64,000 bases of DNA from Callipepla californica brunnescens (Eukaryota; Chordata; Aves; Galliformes; Odontophoridae): positions 98,425,034 to 98,489,033 of the forward strand of contig JALIRH010000001.1 of assembly GCA_023055505.1 (NCBI GenBank), in the 5' to 3' direction. The position numbers were made by a program, and so were the translations under genes. The notes beneath the pieces are model-generated. The model worked only from the letters and a program-made list of their open reading frames with translations, did not search any database and had not been told where the DNA came from. Of the stretch, positions 48,906-61,238 are shown piece by piece; the stretch's first letter is position 1, and each line of letters begins with the position of its first letter.

Positions 48906-50544
48906 GACACTGGCTGTAGCACTCATTGCTCCCTGAATTTTCCCAGGGTTTTGCAAAGTTTTGTGCTAACTGATGTGTTACAAATCATGCATCTATTTTC
49001 CCCCTAGAGACACACATTTATTTATTTTTAATAATCTCAGATGAATTTTATGTACCCAGTTTGATTGACTCCATATAGCAAATCTGGTATCTCTGAATTT
49101 TAAGGGTGCTCTAATCAAAGTGCAAACATCTGTTATTGTAGAGCTTTATATATGCTAGTTGAATATCTCTTTCTTTGATTATTTTTTTTCCTGTCATTTT
49201 CATTGGCTGTACCCATTAGTTACTTAAAATGTTCTTCAATCTTAAAGTTAGGCAGTTATTTTAATTATTGACATAACTGTTCATATGCAGTACGCTTCTC
49301 ATCAAATGTGTTTGAGGAGTCGCAGCTTCTCTTAGAATCTGTGAGAAATGCGTGCTGTTGACATTTGAAACTCGTTAATTAGAAATTCTTAACACTTAAT
49401 TAGAATTGCCTTTAAAGTGGACCCTAATTCCACCCTAATTTATTGCTTGTGGAGTTAAATGTGACTGTTTTCTATCACATATAAGCATTTTGGTCATCCT
49501 GCCTTGGCTAAGAAAATACATTGTGAGCAATTGCATACCCCTAATATTGACTGTCTAGGAACTGATGCGAGCAGTTTGCAGGTGGTACGGTATTTCAGGC
49601 ATTTTTTTTCCCACCTATTTGGTAGATACTTAAAAATTCTCATTCATAAATTGAGCTCCTTTATAATTCATTCACCAACTGCACAAAAGTCAGCGTTTGC
49701 CTTTCTTTAAAAACACACTAACGAGTGCTACTCGCCAGCTTCAATGTCAACGTTTTCTCAGGAGTTCATGCTGAAGCCTGCGGAGAGTGGGAAGACCTCA
49801 AACCGATGTTAAATAGGACAGAGATTGGGTTGCGTTGGAATGTTAAACATTTGCAGTTTGGGAGTTACATCACAGCCTCTATCTTTTCTTTTGAAACATT
49901 CAAATAAGCAGATTGCTTGTTCCACAGCAAGACTCATCTCCAGCTCTTACTACGCTTTCATGCACGAGCGCTGTGCAAAAGGGAAGGGGAATAAAATAGT
50001 GTTTTGCTTCTGGCAATCCCTGACTTTTCCTCCTGAGCATACAGTCGTTCAGCTGAAGTTTAGTATTCTTGTGTTATTTTGGTATGTGCGTGAATCAACT
50101 GGTATTTATACACAGATTTGCAAATAATGGCAGCGGAAGGAGGCTGCAGTCTCTCAGTGCTGCTGCTCTGGCGGAGCTGCTGGGGCGAGGGCTGTGGTTT
50201 CAGCTCTTCCTAACAGGTGAGATGAAGCCACTGAAAGAGCATTTCTGGTTTCTTCACTTGTGGGCTGTCCTCTCTACGGCTTTGCACTTGAACTGTGACA
50301 GATGGTTTCTGAGGTCCTGGGAGAGTCAGCTATGCTGCTTGCAGGTGTGTCCTACAACTTGTGATCTTAAAGGGTGCAGGTGCATGTAGATGTCTCTTCT
50401 TTGTAAGTCTGCAGGAAATATGCTTTATCTTCTGTCCCTCTACCTGGCAATGCAACAGGCTGAGCTGGAAATCAACAGCTGACTTCTGGGAGCAAAGGCT
50501 GTTGTATACTGACTTTTCCTTAATAAAAAAAGGGCTGAATCTGA
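48906..50544 (+). other. non-coding intron around the TAAT cluster
   Basis: Repeat-free AT-rich DNA including the site cluster at 49375. No exon recognised. Confidence 0.5.
49375..49440 (+). promoter_or_regulatory. candidate homeodomain-binding cluster with helical spacing
   Basis: TTAATTAGAA occurs at 49375-49384 and again at 49396-49405, exactly 21 bases apart. ACCCTAATT occurs at 49421-49429 and 49432-49440, 11 bases apart. TAAT cores in this arrangement face one side of the helix pairwise. The function is inferred only. Confidence 0.4.
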
Positions 50545-51548
50545 ATTGAGGCTGAATGTATACAAGTCTATGGGGAGAGATGACATGCATCTAAGGGTTC
50601 TGAAGGAGCTGGCTGCTGTAGTTGCTGAACCACTCACCATCATGTTTGAAAAACTGTGACTGTCAGGCAAAGTCTCTGGTGATTGGAAAAAGGGAAACAT
50701 CACTCCTGTATTCAAGAAAGGGAGAAAGGAAGACCTGGGGAACTACAGCCTCACCTCTGTGCTTGTGAAGATCATGCTAAAGATCCTCCTGGAAGATGTA
50801 TTAAGGCACATGAGAAATGTGGAGGTGATGCAAGACAGCCAGCATGGCTTCATCAAGGGCAGGTAGTGCCTGAGCGATCTGGTGGCCTTCTATGATGGAG
50901 TGACAGCATTGGTAGACAAAGGAAGGGCAACTGATGTTGTCTACCTGGATCTGTGCACAGTCTTTGATGTGATCTCATGCTACATCCTAGTCCCCAAATT
51001 GGATATATGTGGATTTGAAGAGTGAGCTATTTGGTGGATAAGTAATTGGTTGGATGGTCACAGCCAGAGAGTTGTGGTCAATGGCTCTGTGTCCAGGTAG
51101 GGGCAGATCATGAGTGGTGTCCCCACAGGGGTTTGTCTTGGGACCAATGCTCTTCAATGTCTTCATCAGCGATGTACTCAGTGGGATAGAGTGTTCCCTC
51201 AGCAAGTTTTTTGACCAGGCCAAACTGAGTGGTGCAGTTGACGCAATAGAAGGGAGGGATGCCATACAGAGGGACCTGAACATGCTCAGAAAGTGGGCTC
51301 ACAAGAATATAATAAGATTTAACAAAGCCAAGAGAAAAAATAAGGGAGTATGTCATTAAACTAAAAGAGGGTAGATTTATGTTAGATGTTAGGAACAGGG
51401 TGGTGTGGCATTGGCACAGGCTGCCAAGAGGAGTTGTGGATGCGTCATCCTGGAGGCATTCAAGGCCAAGCTGAATGGGTCCCTGGGCAGCTTGATGAAA
51501 CTAGGTGATCATTAAGGTTCCCGTCCAACCTAAGCCATTCTATGAAAG
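50545..51548 (+). repeat. CR1 LINE, longest copy, dead reverse transcriptase
   Basis: About 1 kb of ORF2 and tail. The RT region reads SQHGFIKGR then a stop, followed by CLSDLVAFYDGVTALVDKGR. After frameshifts it gives [20 protein letters not shown] and [18 protein letters not shown]. The FADD catalytic box found in the 45.5-kb copy is FFDQ here, so the enzyme is inactive. An internal deletion near 51330-51360 joins ORF2 to the 3' UTR, which ends CCGTCCAACCTAAGCCATTC then TATGA. Confidence 0.92.
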
Positions 51549-53112
51549 AAATGTTTTTAAAAATTGTCTGCGAATAAAGAAAAATCTGAAAGGAAAACAA
51601 GACTTGCTTAACTCGATTTTCTCAGGTTTAGTGGTTACATTTTTAACCCGAGGGAGGACAGCTGACTTCTTGGTATACTTTCTGTTTATATGCTGTAGCT
51701 CTCAGACAAATTAGAAATGCTTCCATTGGCTTAGAGCAATATCAACTTAAAATTTTCTGGGGCCCAGCTGCTAGAAGGGAACTAGGCATACTTAATGACT
51801 ACATTACTTTATATTGCTCCTTTTAAGAGAACGTAGTTTGTAATGTCTTGTATTTACAACAAGTCAGCTTTGTTCACTGACAATCAATTTATAATTATGC
51901 TCAATCCTGGTGAGGGAATGTGCTATTTTTGATTTTTCTCCCAAAAATGGAGGGCGTGGTCCACCAGCCAGTTGTGCTCCAGAAAGGCATACAGTATTGC
52001 TTGTAGGGCATTTGCTTCCCTGGAAAGCTGGATTGGCAAAGGGCAGTGTGATGTAAGGAGGTATTGATGTCCAAGCCTCCAAACCTTCTTCTGTGGCTGT
52101 TTCACCACCCCTGTGGGGCTTCTTTGTGGCAGAACTGAGGATCTGTGGTCCTTTCGGGCTTTAGGGTGTGACACAGCCAAGCAGGTCCCTCACATTGCAG
52201 TGAGGAACAACATTCAGTGGTTTGGCCATTCATGCAGTATCTGAGACTACGTGCCTAATGCTCTGTTTATTCTCCAGTGTGCAGTGCCCTTGTATCTGTC
52301 TTCCTGGGAGCAGACTTTGCACATTGGCAGGTGGGTAGAAATACATGCCAGCAGCTCCCCGCAGTTCAAGCAGCTCATTCTCCTACCAAAACAGCGAAGG
52401 GAAGAATTCACAGTGCAATTCTAGGCAGTGTGTATTTCCAGGTGAGCTCCTGGGTGATTTAATACTTATTTGCTCATCAATTATTAGAAAGCCACAATTT
52501 GTGCATTTGACAGGTACACGAAAACTTGTGTCAGGTGGCCAAACCATTTCCCTGACACACTGTTGATGTCATATATTCCTTCTAGCATCAGAAGTTAATT
52601 AAAATCATGTTGTAACTTGAGACTTATTTTTGACTTTACAAACTTTAATTTTAGTCTTCAGTAAAGGCAAAGGATAAGGGGTCTTCTTAAATAAATAGAA
52701 ACCTGAGCTTGTACAAAGTGTTTTTATCAGATATTACATTTTATTTTCATTTTTCTCAAGTTTAATAATGAAGCAACTGCCCAGCCAATGGTAAGGGTAA
52801 CCTCAAAGCAGTGTTTGTTTTATAAATTGGATCAATACAGTGTTTGCAGGACTGTGAAAAATCTTCCACGTTATCTTGACCTATTTTCTTTTTCCTGTTT
52901 ATTTTTAATTTTAAGTGTCGTATTCTTGAAACTCCAATCTCGAGTGCCGTTGACATAAGAGCACAAAACTACTTGGGAAATTGAGTAGTAGTTTTTTAAA
53001 ACCACTTCACTTGCAACTGTGGTCAAAGAAGAGTGGTAGTCTAGCTCAGTTTCTCTCCTTTTAGTGATTTTTATGGAAGTTGAAGTCATTATTCTTGGTA
53101 TATAGTTAAAGG
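51549..53112 (+). other. non-coding intron with an unassigned minus-strand reading frame
   Basis: 51923-52180 on the minus strand is open for 85 codons and reads like degraded protein (SREANALQAILYAFLEHNWL). I do not recognise the family; it may be an old mobile-element or gene remnant. The rest is featureless. Confidence 0.4.
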
Positions 53113-53663
53113 TATGACTCTGATAGAGTTAATGTTACCTGTAGCATAGTGTCGGAATTAGTGTCTTGATTTCAGCTGGACAGTGTTAACAGCAAACCCA
53201 TGTTTGTGCTGCTGCTGAGCGATGGATGTGTGGCCAGGGCCAGGCCAGCTGCTCAACAAGGAAGAGCTCCCACCACGATGGCGTGGGGCAGGGGGCTGGA
53301 TGGAGCCAGGACAGGTGGCCTGGATTGGCCAAGGGTTATTCCATATTATGTGATATCATGTGGAAAGCTGTCAAGCTGTGGGCAGTTGGTTGGGGGTTGG
53401 CTGGGTGTCTGCTGGTGGGCAGTGAGACCCCACGCTGCTGCTGGTGGGCATCTGTTGTTGTTGTTGCTGTGTGTCAGTCAAAAGGATGTCATATAATTGC
53501 ATATAGATATATATAGTTATCGTTGCTTTTTGTTCCTATTTTCCTTTTCTGTCATAGTAAATGTTTTTTTCCCTATTTAGTATCAAATCCTCTCCCTCAT
53601 CCCACTTGGGAGGGAGGGAGGGAACAGCTGTGTGGTGCTGAGCTGCTGCCAGGTTAAACCACA
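53113..53663 (+). repeat. 5' LTR of the ERVL-like element
   Basis: Contains the avian ERVL LTR signatures GATAGAGTTAATGTTACC near the start, GGCCAAGGGTTATTCCATAT in the middle, and GTGTGGTGCTGAGCTGCTGC then CAGGTTAAACCACA at the end. A GGGAGGGAGGGAGGGAAC tract lies near 53607. Immediately downstream, TTTTGGCACACGGCGTGAGG looks like a degenerate primer-binding region. Confidence 0.75.
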
Positions 53664-54119
53664 AGAGTTGTTTTGGCACACGGCGTGAGGCTCAAAAGGT
53701 TGAGATAACAGCAGATCTGACCAGAGTGTATTAAAATTGGTGTAAGTGTGAAAGTAGGTTAATAGCGGCTGGTCACAATGTTATTTATCTTCTGAGATCT
53801 TTCAGAGGGTTTTTTGGATTTTCTTTTTTTCATTCTATCATATTATTTAGTACCTTACTTGCTAGTTATGATCCCTGTTGTGATGTCTACCATCTCTGGA
53901 CTCTGGGTTAAGGTTATCGTTTTTTTGTGTGGTGTATCATTGGCCAGGAAACTAATGTGGTATTTGTATTCAACATTGTAGTCATCTTCTTATTTGGGGA
54001 AACTTATCTTGGAGATCATTGATAATTACTGTCTTCACTTAGTCTCCTTGAGGAGTCAGGCTGTGGGGGGAGACAGGTGGAAATGTTCAGACCAGAATGT
54101 TGCTATTGCTGTGCCTCCT

Positions 54120-55500
54120 GAATGTGTTTCAGGTTTTGTTTAAGGTTAAGCAACTATTTAAGAATATCACCCAGAGACCTGCCTCAAGACTGGATAGTTG
54201 TGAGTGGCAGAGAGCATAGGATGGCGTGGGTGCTCTGGAATCTCACCCCTGAACAACTACAGACTCGTGAAAAATTGGTAAAATGTCTGAAAAAGATGTG
54301 CTGTCACCAAGGCAATCCTAGGGAGACACAAATCAGTGCAGCATGCTGGGGTCTGGCCCATGCCTACCAAGCCCTGTTGAGCAATATTTAACTCTCATCT
54401 GATGATAGTGCAAGAAGCCCTGTGGTCACTCCAGCCCCCACAGCAGGCCCTACTGCTGCCTCAATCCCCATGACAAATCTTGCAGTTCAACCAGAGAACC
54501 AATCTGTGTTGGTATCTGTTGCCCCTACGCACAAGACAGAAAAATGGCTGTGGAAATCATCTTGTTGAGTGAGGACAAACTCCTGCTAAGATGAGGAAGA
54601 AAGAAGAAAAGGATGAAGCACGGCTATCTCAAGAATGGGAAGAGGTAGAACTCATAACATAAGCAATAACCAATTCACCCCTAACTATCCTAACGATGAG
54701 TGAGCTAGAGATAAATAAAAGGACTTCATCCATTATTCAAGTGAGCATGTTTTCTCCCTACTGCTCCAATGCTTGGATAATGGAGCTAGTAGCCTAGACA
54801 TAGTGGGCAGTGAAACCAGACAACTGGGATCCCTTTCTAGGAAGAGGGGCATCGACAAAGCAATTGGAGAAGGGACTTGAGTCTTCACTTTCTGAAGGAG
54901 ACTTTTCACGGAGAGTCAAAGAAGATTTATTATGTTACCTATTCAAGTGGAACATCGGAAAGGGATCCAGTACCTGAGAGAATTAGCTTTGCTGGAGGTG
55001 ATGTACAACATTGACTTGGATCATGATCAGTTATCCGAAGATCTGGGTGATGTCAAGTGCCTCTGACCTGTATGGTAGAAATTTGTATGGAGGGCACCGT
55101 CATCATATGACAACACACTGGTAGCAGTGGCCAGGAAAGTTAAAGAAAATCCAATGAGAAATGAACTGTCTCACCTACTTTGACAGTATGAAGAAAATCT
55201 CTCATTCTCCGTATGGACTCAGTTATGGAGATAATGTCCTGAGACTTCCAGTGATTCCAAGACCATATGTGCTACTCCTCACCTGTACAGACCAGTATTT
55301 CTACTATTAGTAACAAGCATTCCTCTGTTTGAGAGAGGGACATAGTGCGTACACACTGCATGCCACCTTGTGGTTTTACCTGTGTGGTTGTGGAGAAGGT
55401 ATGAGGAAGTTGGATGGAAAATCCACCTTGACCCTAAAGACGCAAGTATACGAGTTGCAAGGAAGAGCAATTGAAAAAGATGTTCTTCAAGGAAAATAGC
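54120..55500 (+). pseudogene. degenerate gag-like region of the ERVL-like element
   Basis: Open segments at 54122-54391, about 54820-55065 and 55360-55498 have the composition and order of avian ERVL gag. They are separated by stop codons and frame changes, and the segment 54400-54800 is poorly recognisable. It directly adjoins the 3' LTR side, so the usual pol region has been lost or was never present. It cannot encode a full Gag protein. Confidence 0.6.
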
Positions 55501-55779
55501 TGCTCCAGTTTCCAGTGGACAGTATCTCAGATGGAGGAGTTGGCCTGGTGATATTTTTCAGTTTGATGGTAAGCCTTTTGATATGTATTCATGAAAAACA
55601 AGTAGAGAATACAATAACGAGGACCAGGAAGGGCCCTAAATCCAATGGGGTGAAGGAAAGGGACAGTTGGGTTTCTTGGACTGTGTGGATTCAATGGCCT
55701 GGCACATCATACCACCTGCGTTGCTAGCAGGTTGTCAATTGGCAAGCAGTTATATTATCAGCTGAGCATCAGTTGGTGG

Positions 55780-56000
55780 ATGTCAAGTCATTGCATTGTG
55801 GAGATATATACATACACAAACGTATGTGGATGCTGTTATTGTCACATTTTTGTACCTATTTTCCTTTTCTGTCTTATTAAATAGTTTTTTATCTCAACCC
55901 ACAAGTTCTACTTTGTTTCCAGTTCTCTCCCTCATTTCACTTTGGCAAGAAGTGAGCCCACAGTTGTCTGGTGCTTAGCTGCCTGCCACGTTAAAGCACA
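55780..56000 (+). repeat. 3' LTR (recognisable part) of the ERVL-like element
   Basis: Matches the last half of the 5' LTR: an AT-rich stretch, the shared 19-mer at 55855, TTTTTATCTCAACCCACAAG, and an end GTCTGGTGCTTAGCTGCCTG then CCACGTTAAAGCACA. The upstream half of this LTR is diverged or truncated; it may begin nearer 55690. Confidence 0.65.
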
Positions 56001-56970
56001 GCAATTATATACTGCGAGAGTGATCAATAATTGTTGGTAGGGTTGGATAAAACAGTCAGGAAAGCAAAGCTGATGTGGCCTTGAGCAGTCTAAGCTGACA
56101 GAGTTGGCTGCTGAGTCAGAGAAATAGCAGATTGGCTTCTAGTTGCCAGTGCACTTGATGCTTCTCTGACACCTGGAAGCTGACCACATTTCTTTGCTGC
56201 TATTTATATTTGCTAAAACTAATTTAAACCCAAACAAACCAAAAAGATTTCAAAAATGAAACTTGAGATCTTGGTACTCTTCCTGGTTCTGTCAATCACT
56301 GAATCTTGTCTGGATTTGAGCTTGTTCCCTGGAGACAGATCTATGAAAATATATAGCAAATGGAAACATAGCTTCATCCTTAGGGCCTTGGCTACTTAAC
56401 TACTTTGGAAACTCTTGTCTGCAAAATTAGTGCTTTTTTTAAAAAATATAGGAACCAGAGTAGGAATTCTAGAAGCTTGTGCTGCGTGTGCATGTCTTTG
56501 TAACTTACAGCAGCAGTGTGGCTGGACATGGTCTGGTACATCAGAAGATCTCAGAAGAACGCTAAATATTCTTCTCACATGCACGTGTTGTTGACAGCAT
56601 TGAGGTCTGGGCTGTGCTGGGCACGTATCATTGTAATGGGAGACCACACTCAGACGCCATCTTGGAAGGTACATTTCCTAGATCTAGGGCAGTGGTGTCT
56701 TTGTGATCACTGGATGCCATGTAGATGCGTGTGATACGTACAGCTGTATGTAGATTGCCTTGCTCTTACAGCCTCCTGTGGCGTGATGTAATGCTTGGAA
56801 TTATATGAACTGCATTTGGGTTCACCCCCAGCTCTTTGTAAAGCTAACAGGGTTAGCCATAGTTAATTATTCTTTACAGTCATGGGCTGAGCTGATGTCC
56901 CAGAGTATTTGCAGAAGTCCATTGCTGTGCTAGTTAAAATTGTTTAAATAAAATGTAAAATGCAGTACAC
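56001..56970 (+). other. non-coding intron
   Basis: No exon or repeat recognised between the ERVL remnant and the CR1 tail. Confidence 0.5.
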
Positions 56971-57072
56971 AGGATCACAGAATTGTAGGGGTTGGAAGGG
57001 ATCTCTAGAGATCATCGAGTCCAGCTCCTCTGCCAAAGCAGGCTTATGTCCATGTTGTTCACACAGGCTTCT
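56971..57072 (-). repeat. CR1 tail, antisense
   Basis: AGGATCACAGAATTGTAGGG, GTTGGAAGGGATCTCTAGAG and ATCATCGAGTCCAGCTCCTC are the complement of the final 100 bases of CR1, of the same subfamily type as the 18.2-kb copy. Confidence 0.9.
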
Positions 57073-60000
57073 GCAAACCCTGTGTTCTGTTCTCATTTAA
57101 GGAAATTAACTATGAATTGGAGTGGAATCAGATAAAACACACCCAGTTTCACTTGAAAATAGTATGAAAATGTAATGCTCAACATTTTTTTTTTCCTTGA
57201 AGCATCAGTAAATGTTGGTGATCCCTTTCTGCTGCGTTTGACTTGAAATTCAAGTTCAGAGTAAAATGTAGAACTACCAGAGTTACTGCTTTCGTTCTGA
57301 GCATTTCACACAGCTATATACATAATTACATATGATGAAGATCCTATGGCAAGACATGGACTGTTAACCCTGATTCCCTGGCAGAATTCCCAGTTGAGTG
57401 ATTACCTTCTAGCCACATAAATTTTCTTTCATTTTCTATTGGATAGTTGTTTCCTTCGCTTATTGCAATGAACATGTACTGTGGCAATGTTAACTTGTGT
57501 GCTTTGCCCTAAAGATAACATCATTTCTATGACTAACATCTCACTGTATTGGTGTATAAATTACTTCTTCAGAAATGAAGATCTGAAGCGAGTATAGGAG
57601 ATTAAGTCAAAAGGCAGTTAAATGTTTTTTTCCTGTGAGAATTCAAGAAGGTTTCTCCTTGTCTTCTCCCCTTGGAGGTGGTAGTGGTATTCGAGAAGAG
57701 ATTGTGGTCTTTCGTTCTTCCTGTTTCCCTTGAACCAGGAAAAAAAACCCAAAACATTTCAAACTTTCAAAATCATATAGTTATATCATTAAAAGATCCA
57801 ATTATATTTTCAGAAGCTTTACCTTGAATGGGTCACTTCAGATAGGTTGCCCTGAGTTTTCTGTTGCTTTGATTGATGGATGCTATATATTCAAATACAG
57901 TAATGAAAGTAATAGGAATAGTATGAATTTAGGTATTCATATTCGGAAAAATTAGCAGAGTCATCTTATTGCCAGAGCATAGAAATGATGTGGGCTGTTT
58001 TTTAGTTCTGTGATACATTTGTCTGTATTTACTAAAAAATAAAAAAGCAAATAGTGAAGTCCTGCAGAAATGGCTTGAAGTTTTGGAAATGCCCAATGAG
58101 AACGTAATGATCAATTCTGGAATTCCTGTGTGTGCAGAAAACCATGTTTTAAAATGACTGGAAGATGAAGGAGCAAGACAAATTATCAGTCATAGCTGTG
58201 AGACAGGAAGACTTCTAGGGGCTGTCATCTGCTCTTAGCTTTTTTGAATGTACTCTCATTAAACCTGAATCCTTTTGATTGTAATTTTAAAGCTGAGTTT
58301 GTTCTTCCCCTGACTGATAACTGCGTTTCTCAGAAATGAAGGTGACTTCTCCTTAGGCTTCTTCTCAAAAAAGGAGCTTGTAAACCTTAAAATGTATTTG
58401 ATTCTTGTGACAGCTACTGTAATAGTAGTCATTGTGCTGTAATAACTGTAATTGCACATATGGACATGGGCGTACTTTGTTTTTTATGTTAATTTTTCAA
58501 GACAGTAAATGTCCAAACCTGATCAGTGAAAGGCTGGAACGGATAGCAGTGAGGAACAAGAGGTTTCTGTCTTTTAGGGTCAGTTAGTTTATTGATCCAA
58601 GAGAGCAGATGTTTCCATAAAATCATGCAGAGCTCGGTGTGGTGATGTGCCTGGTTTAGGTTACGCATCTGCTGCGCTGTGCCTAGGTGGGTGAGTGGGG
58701 TCCAGCAATTGGGCAAGGCTGGGAGGTGGGAGGGTGTGGGCATCAAAGGCTGGCACGAGAGTTCACATCACCTGCACCCGTGAGATGCGAGAGGGCTGCA
58801 ATTCAGCTGCCACAGTAGGGTTTAGTGAACCAGGAGGGAACTGTGGCGTGAAAAACGTTTTGACTTAATACATCATATTGGCAATCCCGGCTGGTGAGTC
58901 TCCTGAGCATAATAAATTATCATGGGGCACTGGAGCAGCCTGGCCTCGCTCAGGTGTGAATGCTCCATCTGGCCCAGCTGACCAAGGGGCTCCGAGGGGA
59001 GCTCAATTCACCTCACCACCCGTCTCAGTTGAGCCCGTTCTCCTTAGCTGGCTGCCCACCACATACAAGCCTCGGCGATTATATTGTGTTTGCAGAATAG
59101 CTTTGAGCATACTGTAGAGCAAAGGCTTGTTACAGCAGGAGAGCAGTGTTCAGAGAGATGAGCTCTCTGAGTGAATATTGGGCTAAATATTTCATCCGCG
59201 TGCGTAAAGCACAGATTAGATCTGCTCGGGTCTGCCCGGATATGTCACACAATGTCCTTTCAGTTACAAATGCAGAAGGATCAAATAGTTTGGAAAGAAT
59301 CTGCTCCTGTGATTGTTGCTGCTCTTGAATTATGAATGACCCAAAAGCCAGCACTGTTCACTGTATTCATTCTTCAGACCAGTGCTCAAAAGGCAGAGCG
59401 TTGCTTTTAAGAAATACGATTTTAGAAGGGAAACAGGTGCTGGGAAAATTTAGTTAAATGTGAATGTGTTAAATGGTACATGAACTAGTCAGGTTTTCAT
59501 GATTTATCAGTTTTGAACTTCAAAGGCTCCGGTTAGCTTGCGTTTTTAAAATTAATGAGTTTATCACAGCCAGTGGGAAAAAATGGTTCAAGTATATCAG
59601 CTATAAATTGGTACAAAGCGCTAAAAGGGACATTAGCCTCTAATCAGATTCTAACAGTTCATTAAACCTGCCTTTCCTCGATTGTGCTTTGTCTTCCCCC
59701 CTCCTTCTGCTTCTGCCTCCTGCAGCAAGCAGCCACGTCCCTTTTTTCATTTGGGTAAGACCTCCTTGGGGACACAAAGCAATATCAGCTCATCCTTCTT
59801 TGTCTACAAGCTAAACAGCCTAAGGGATGCTTTATTATGGTATATTCCTGATCTTTCTGTAAAACTCAACTGTGCTGCTTATAAATCAAGAAAGGAGGGG
59901 GACTTTCCTGCTTCAGAACAGGTGCTGGGAGAGTCCAGAATGCCAGCCTGGCTCCTGCTGCTGCTCCACCCCAAACCACATCCAAGCCACTGAGGCACTG

Positions 60001-61217
60001 TAATGCCCCAAGTAAGGCATGAGTTCCACTTCTGATAAGTAAATACAATGCGGCACTGGCTGGGAACAGGGGTGTAGAGCCTGGAGTGATTACTGAGAAC
60101 TGTTCTATGTCAGCATGGTCCTCCCCCTTGCTTTTCCCATCCTGCTCCTCAAACTGAATAATGATCAGTGGGTATGAAACTTCTTGCTGAAAAGATCCAA
60201 GAGTTTTAGTGTCACTGTTGTTGTGCCAAGCTTAAAGCAGATATGCAGCAGAAACATAGCATGAACAGGAACATCTGGATAGCTTGAGTTGTCTTCATCC
60301 CGGGTGAGTTTGAATGTGGAAATGTTAAGCTGAGAATTACTTGTTTGGTCTGAAGTTTTATAATCTAGGTTGCTCCCCTGCTGAAGCATGGCTGTGTGGG
60401 TTTCCCTGCTTTTTAGCAGAAGTTATTTAGATTACAACAAAGTAAAGGAGCAGAAAGAAGCTAACAGGTGCCACAATACTTAAATCTTCAAAGATGAAGG
60501 TCCTGGGATGAAGTACATTAGAAAAAGAGTAATTTAAGTTGTAAAAGAGTATTCTAGAAGCTTTTAGAAAGCATTAGGACATACCATTTTTCTTTAACGT
60601 TCTCCTGAAGGAGTCTTGATAAGAAACAGGGCACTGAACAGAGGAATTCCTTATGAATAATGGCAGCACACAGTGCTGAGCAGATCTGCTGCCAGTGAAA
60701 CACACAGAGAGTTCTTTCCATTGCAGTGCTTTTATTGGGAACTGTGGGGTAGCAGAGTGAGTTTCCAGTCTCAAGTAGTGCTTTCCAGATGAGGTAGTAA
60801 GTAAGTAGCTGTGGAAGAGTTACTTAGAAGCTTCTATATGTGTTGTAGTTTGGTATTTGAGGCTGTGAGCCTTTCACCTTTCTGTACAACTGTCCAAATT
60901 GTTTTGATTCATAAGATCATACTAGAGTGGCAAAATATCTTTGTTGTCACCATCTTGTTCAAACCTAATGACAGCTGGAGGGGCTCGCTTTCAAATACCA
61001 TCCTTGAACATCAACTGCATTAGAAACATAACTCAGGTTGAGGTGGTGTCTGAGCTGAAGGCACAGGAGATCGTTCTGCATACTTCATAAAACAGGCAGC
61101 AGCAGAATGGGGCATTCATTGTGAGGATGTTGATACAGAGAGTTTCAGCTATGCAGCTCTACTTCTAACAGAAGTTCTCAGCACGTGCTGTCCATTACTA
61201 AAGCAGGGGATTAACAT

Positions 61218-61238
61218 GTTTGTTTGTTTGTTTGTTTG
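61218..61238 (+). repeat. (GTTT)5 microsatellite
   Basis: Five perfect GTTT units 530 bases upstream of the KLF12 90-bp exon. Confidence 0.9.

Larger units (their letters stand above)
53113..56000 (+). mobile_element. ERVL-like endogenous retrovirus remnant, LTR-gag-LTR, no pol or env seen
   Basis: Two LTR-like ends in the same direction share an identical 19-base segment, CCTATTTTCCTTTTCTGTC, at 53535-53553 and 55855-55873, with further weaker similarity around it. The interior is only about 2 kb and shows several short gag-like stretches broken by stops and frameshifts. I recognise no protease, reverse transcriptase, integrase or envelope sequence. The element is sense to KLF12 inside its 26-kb intron. 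It is an old, non-functional copy; target duplications are unclear. Confidence 0.8.

Noticed and set aside
53200..53516. 98- and 96-codon frames with hydrophobic ends
   Set aside because: They lie inside the ERVL 5' LTR, in its GC-rich and TTG-repeat portions.
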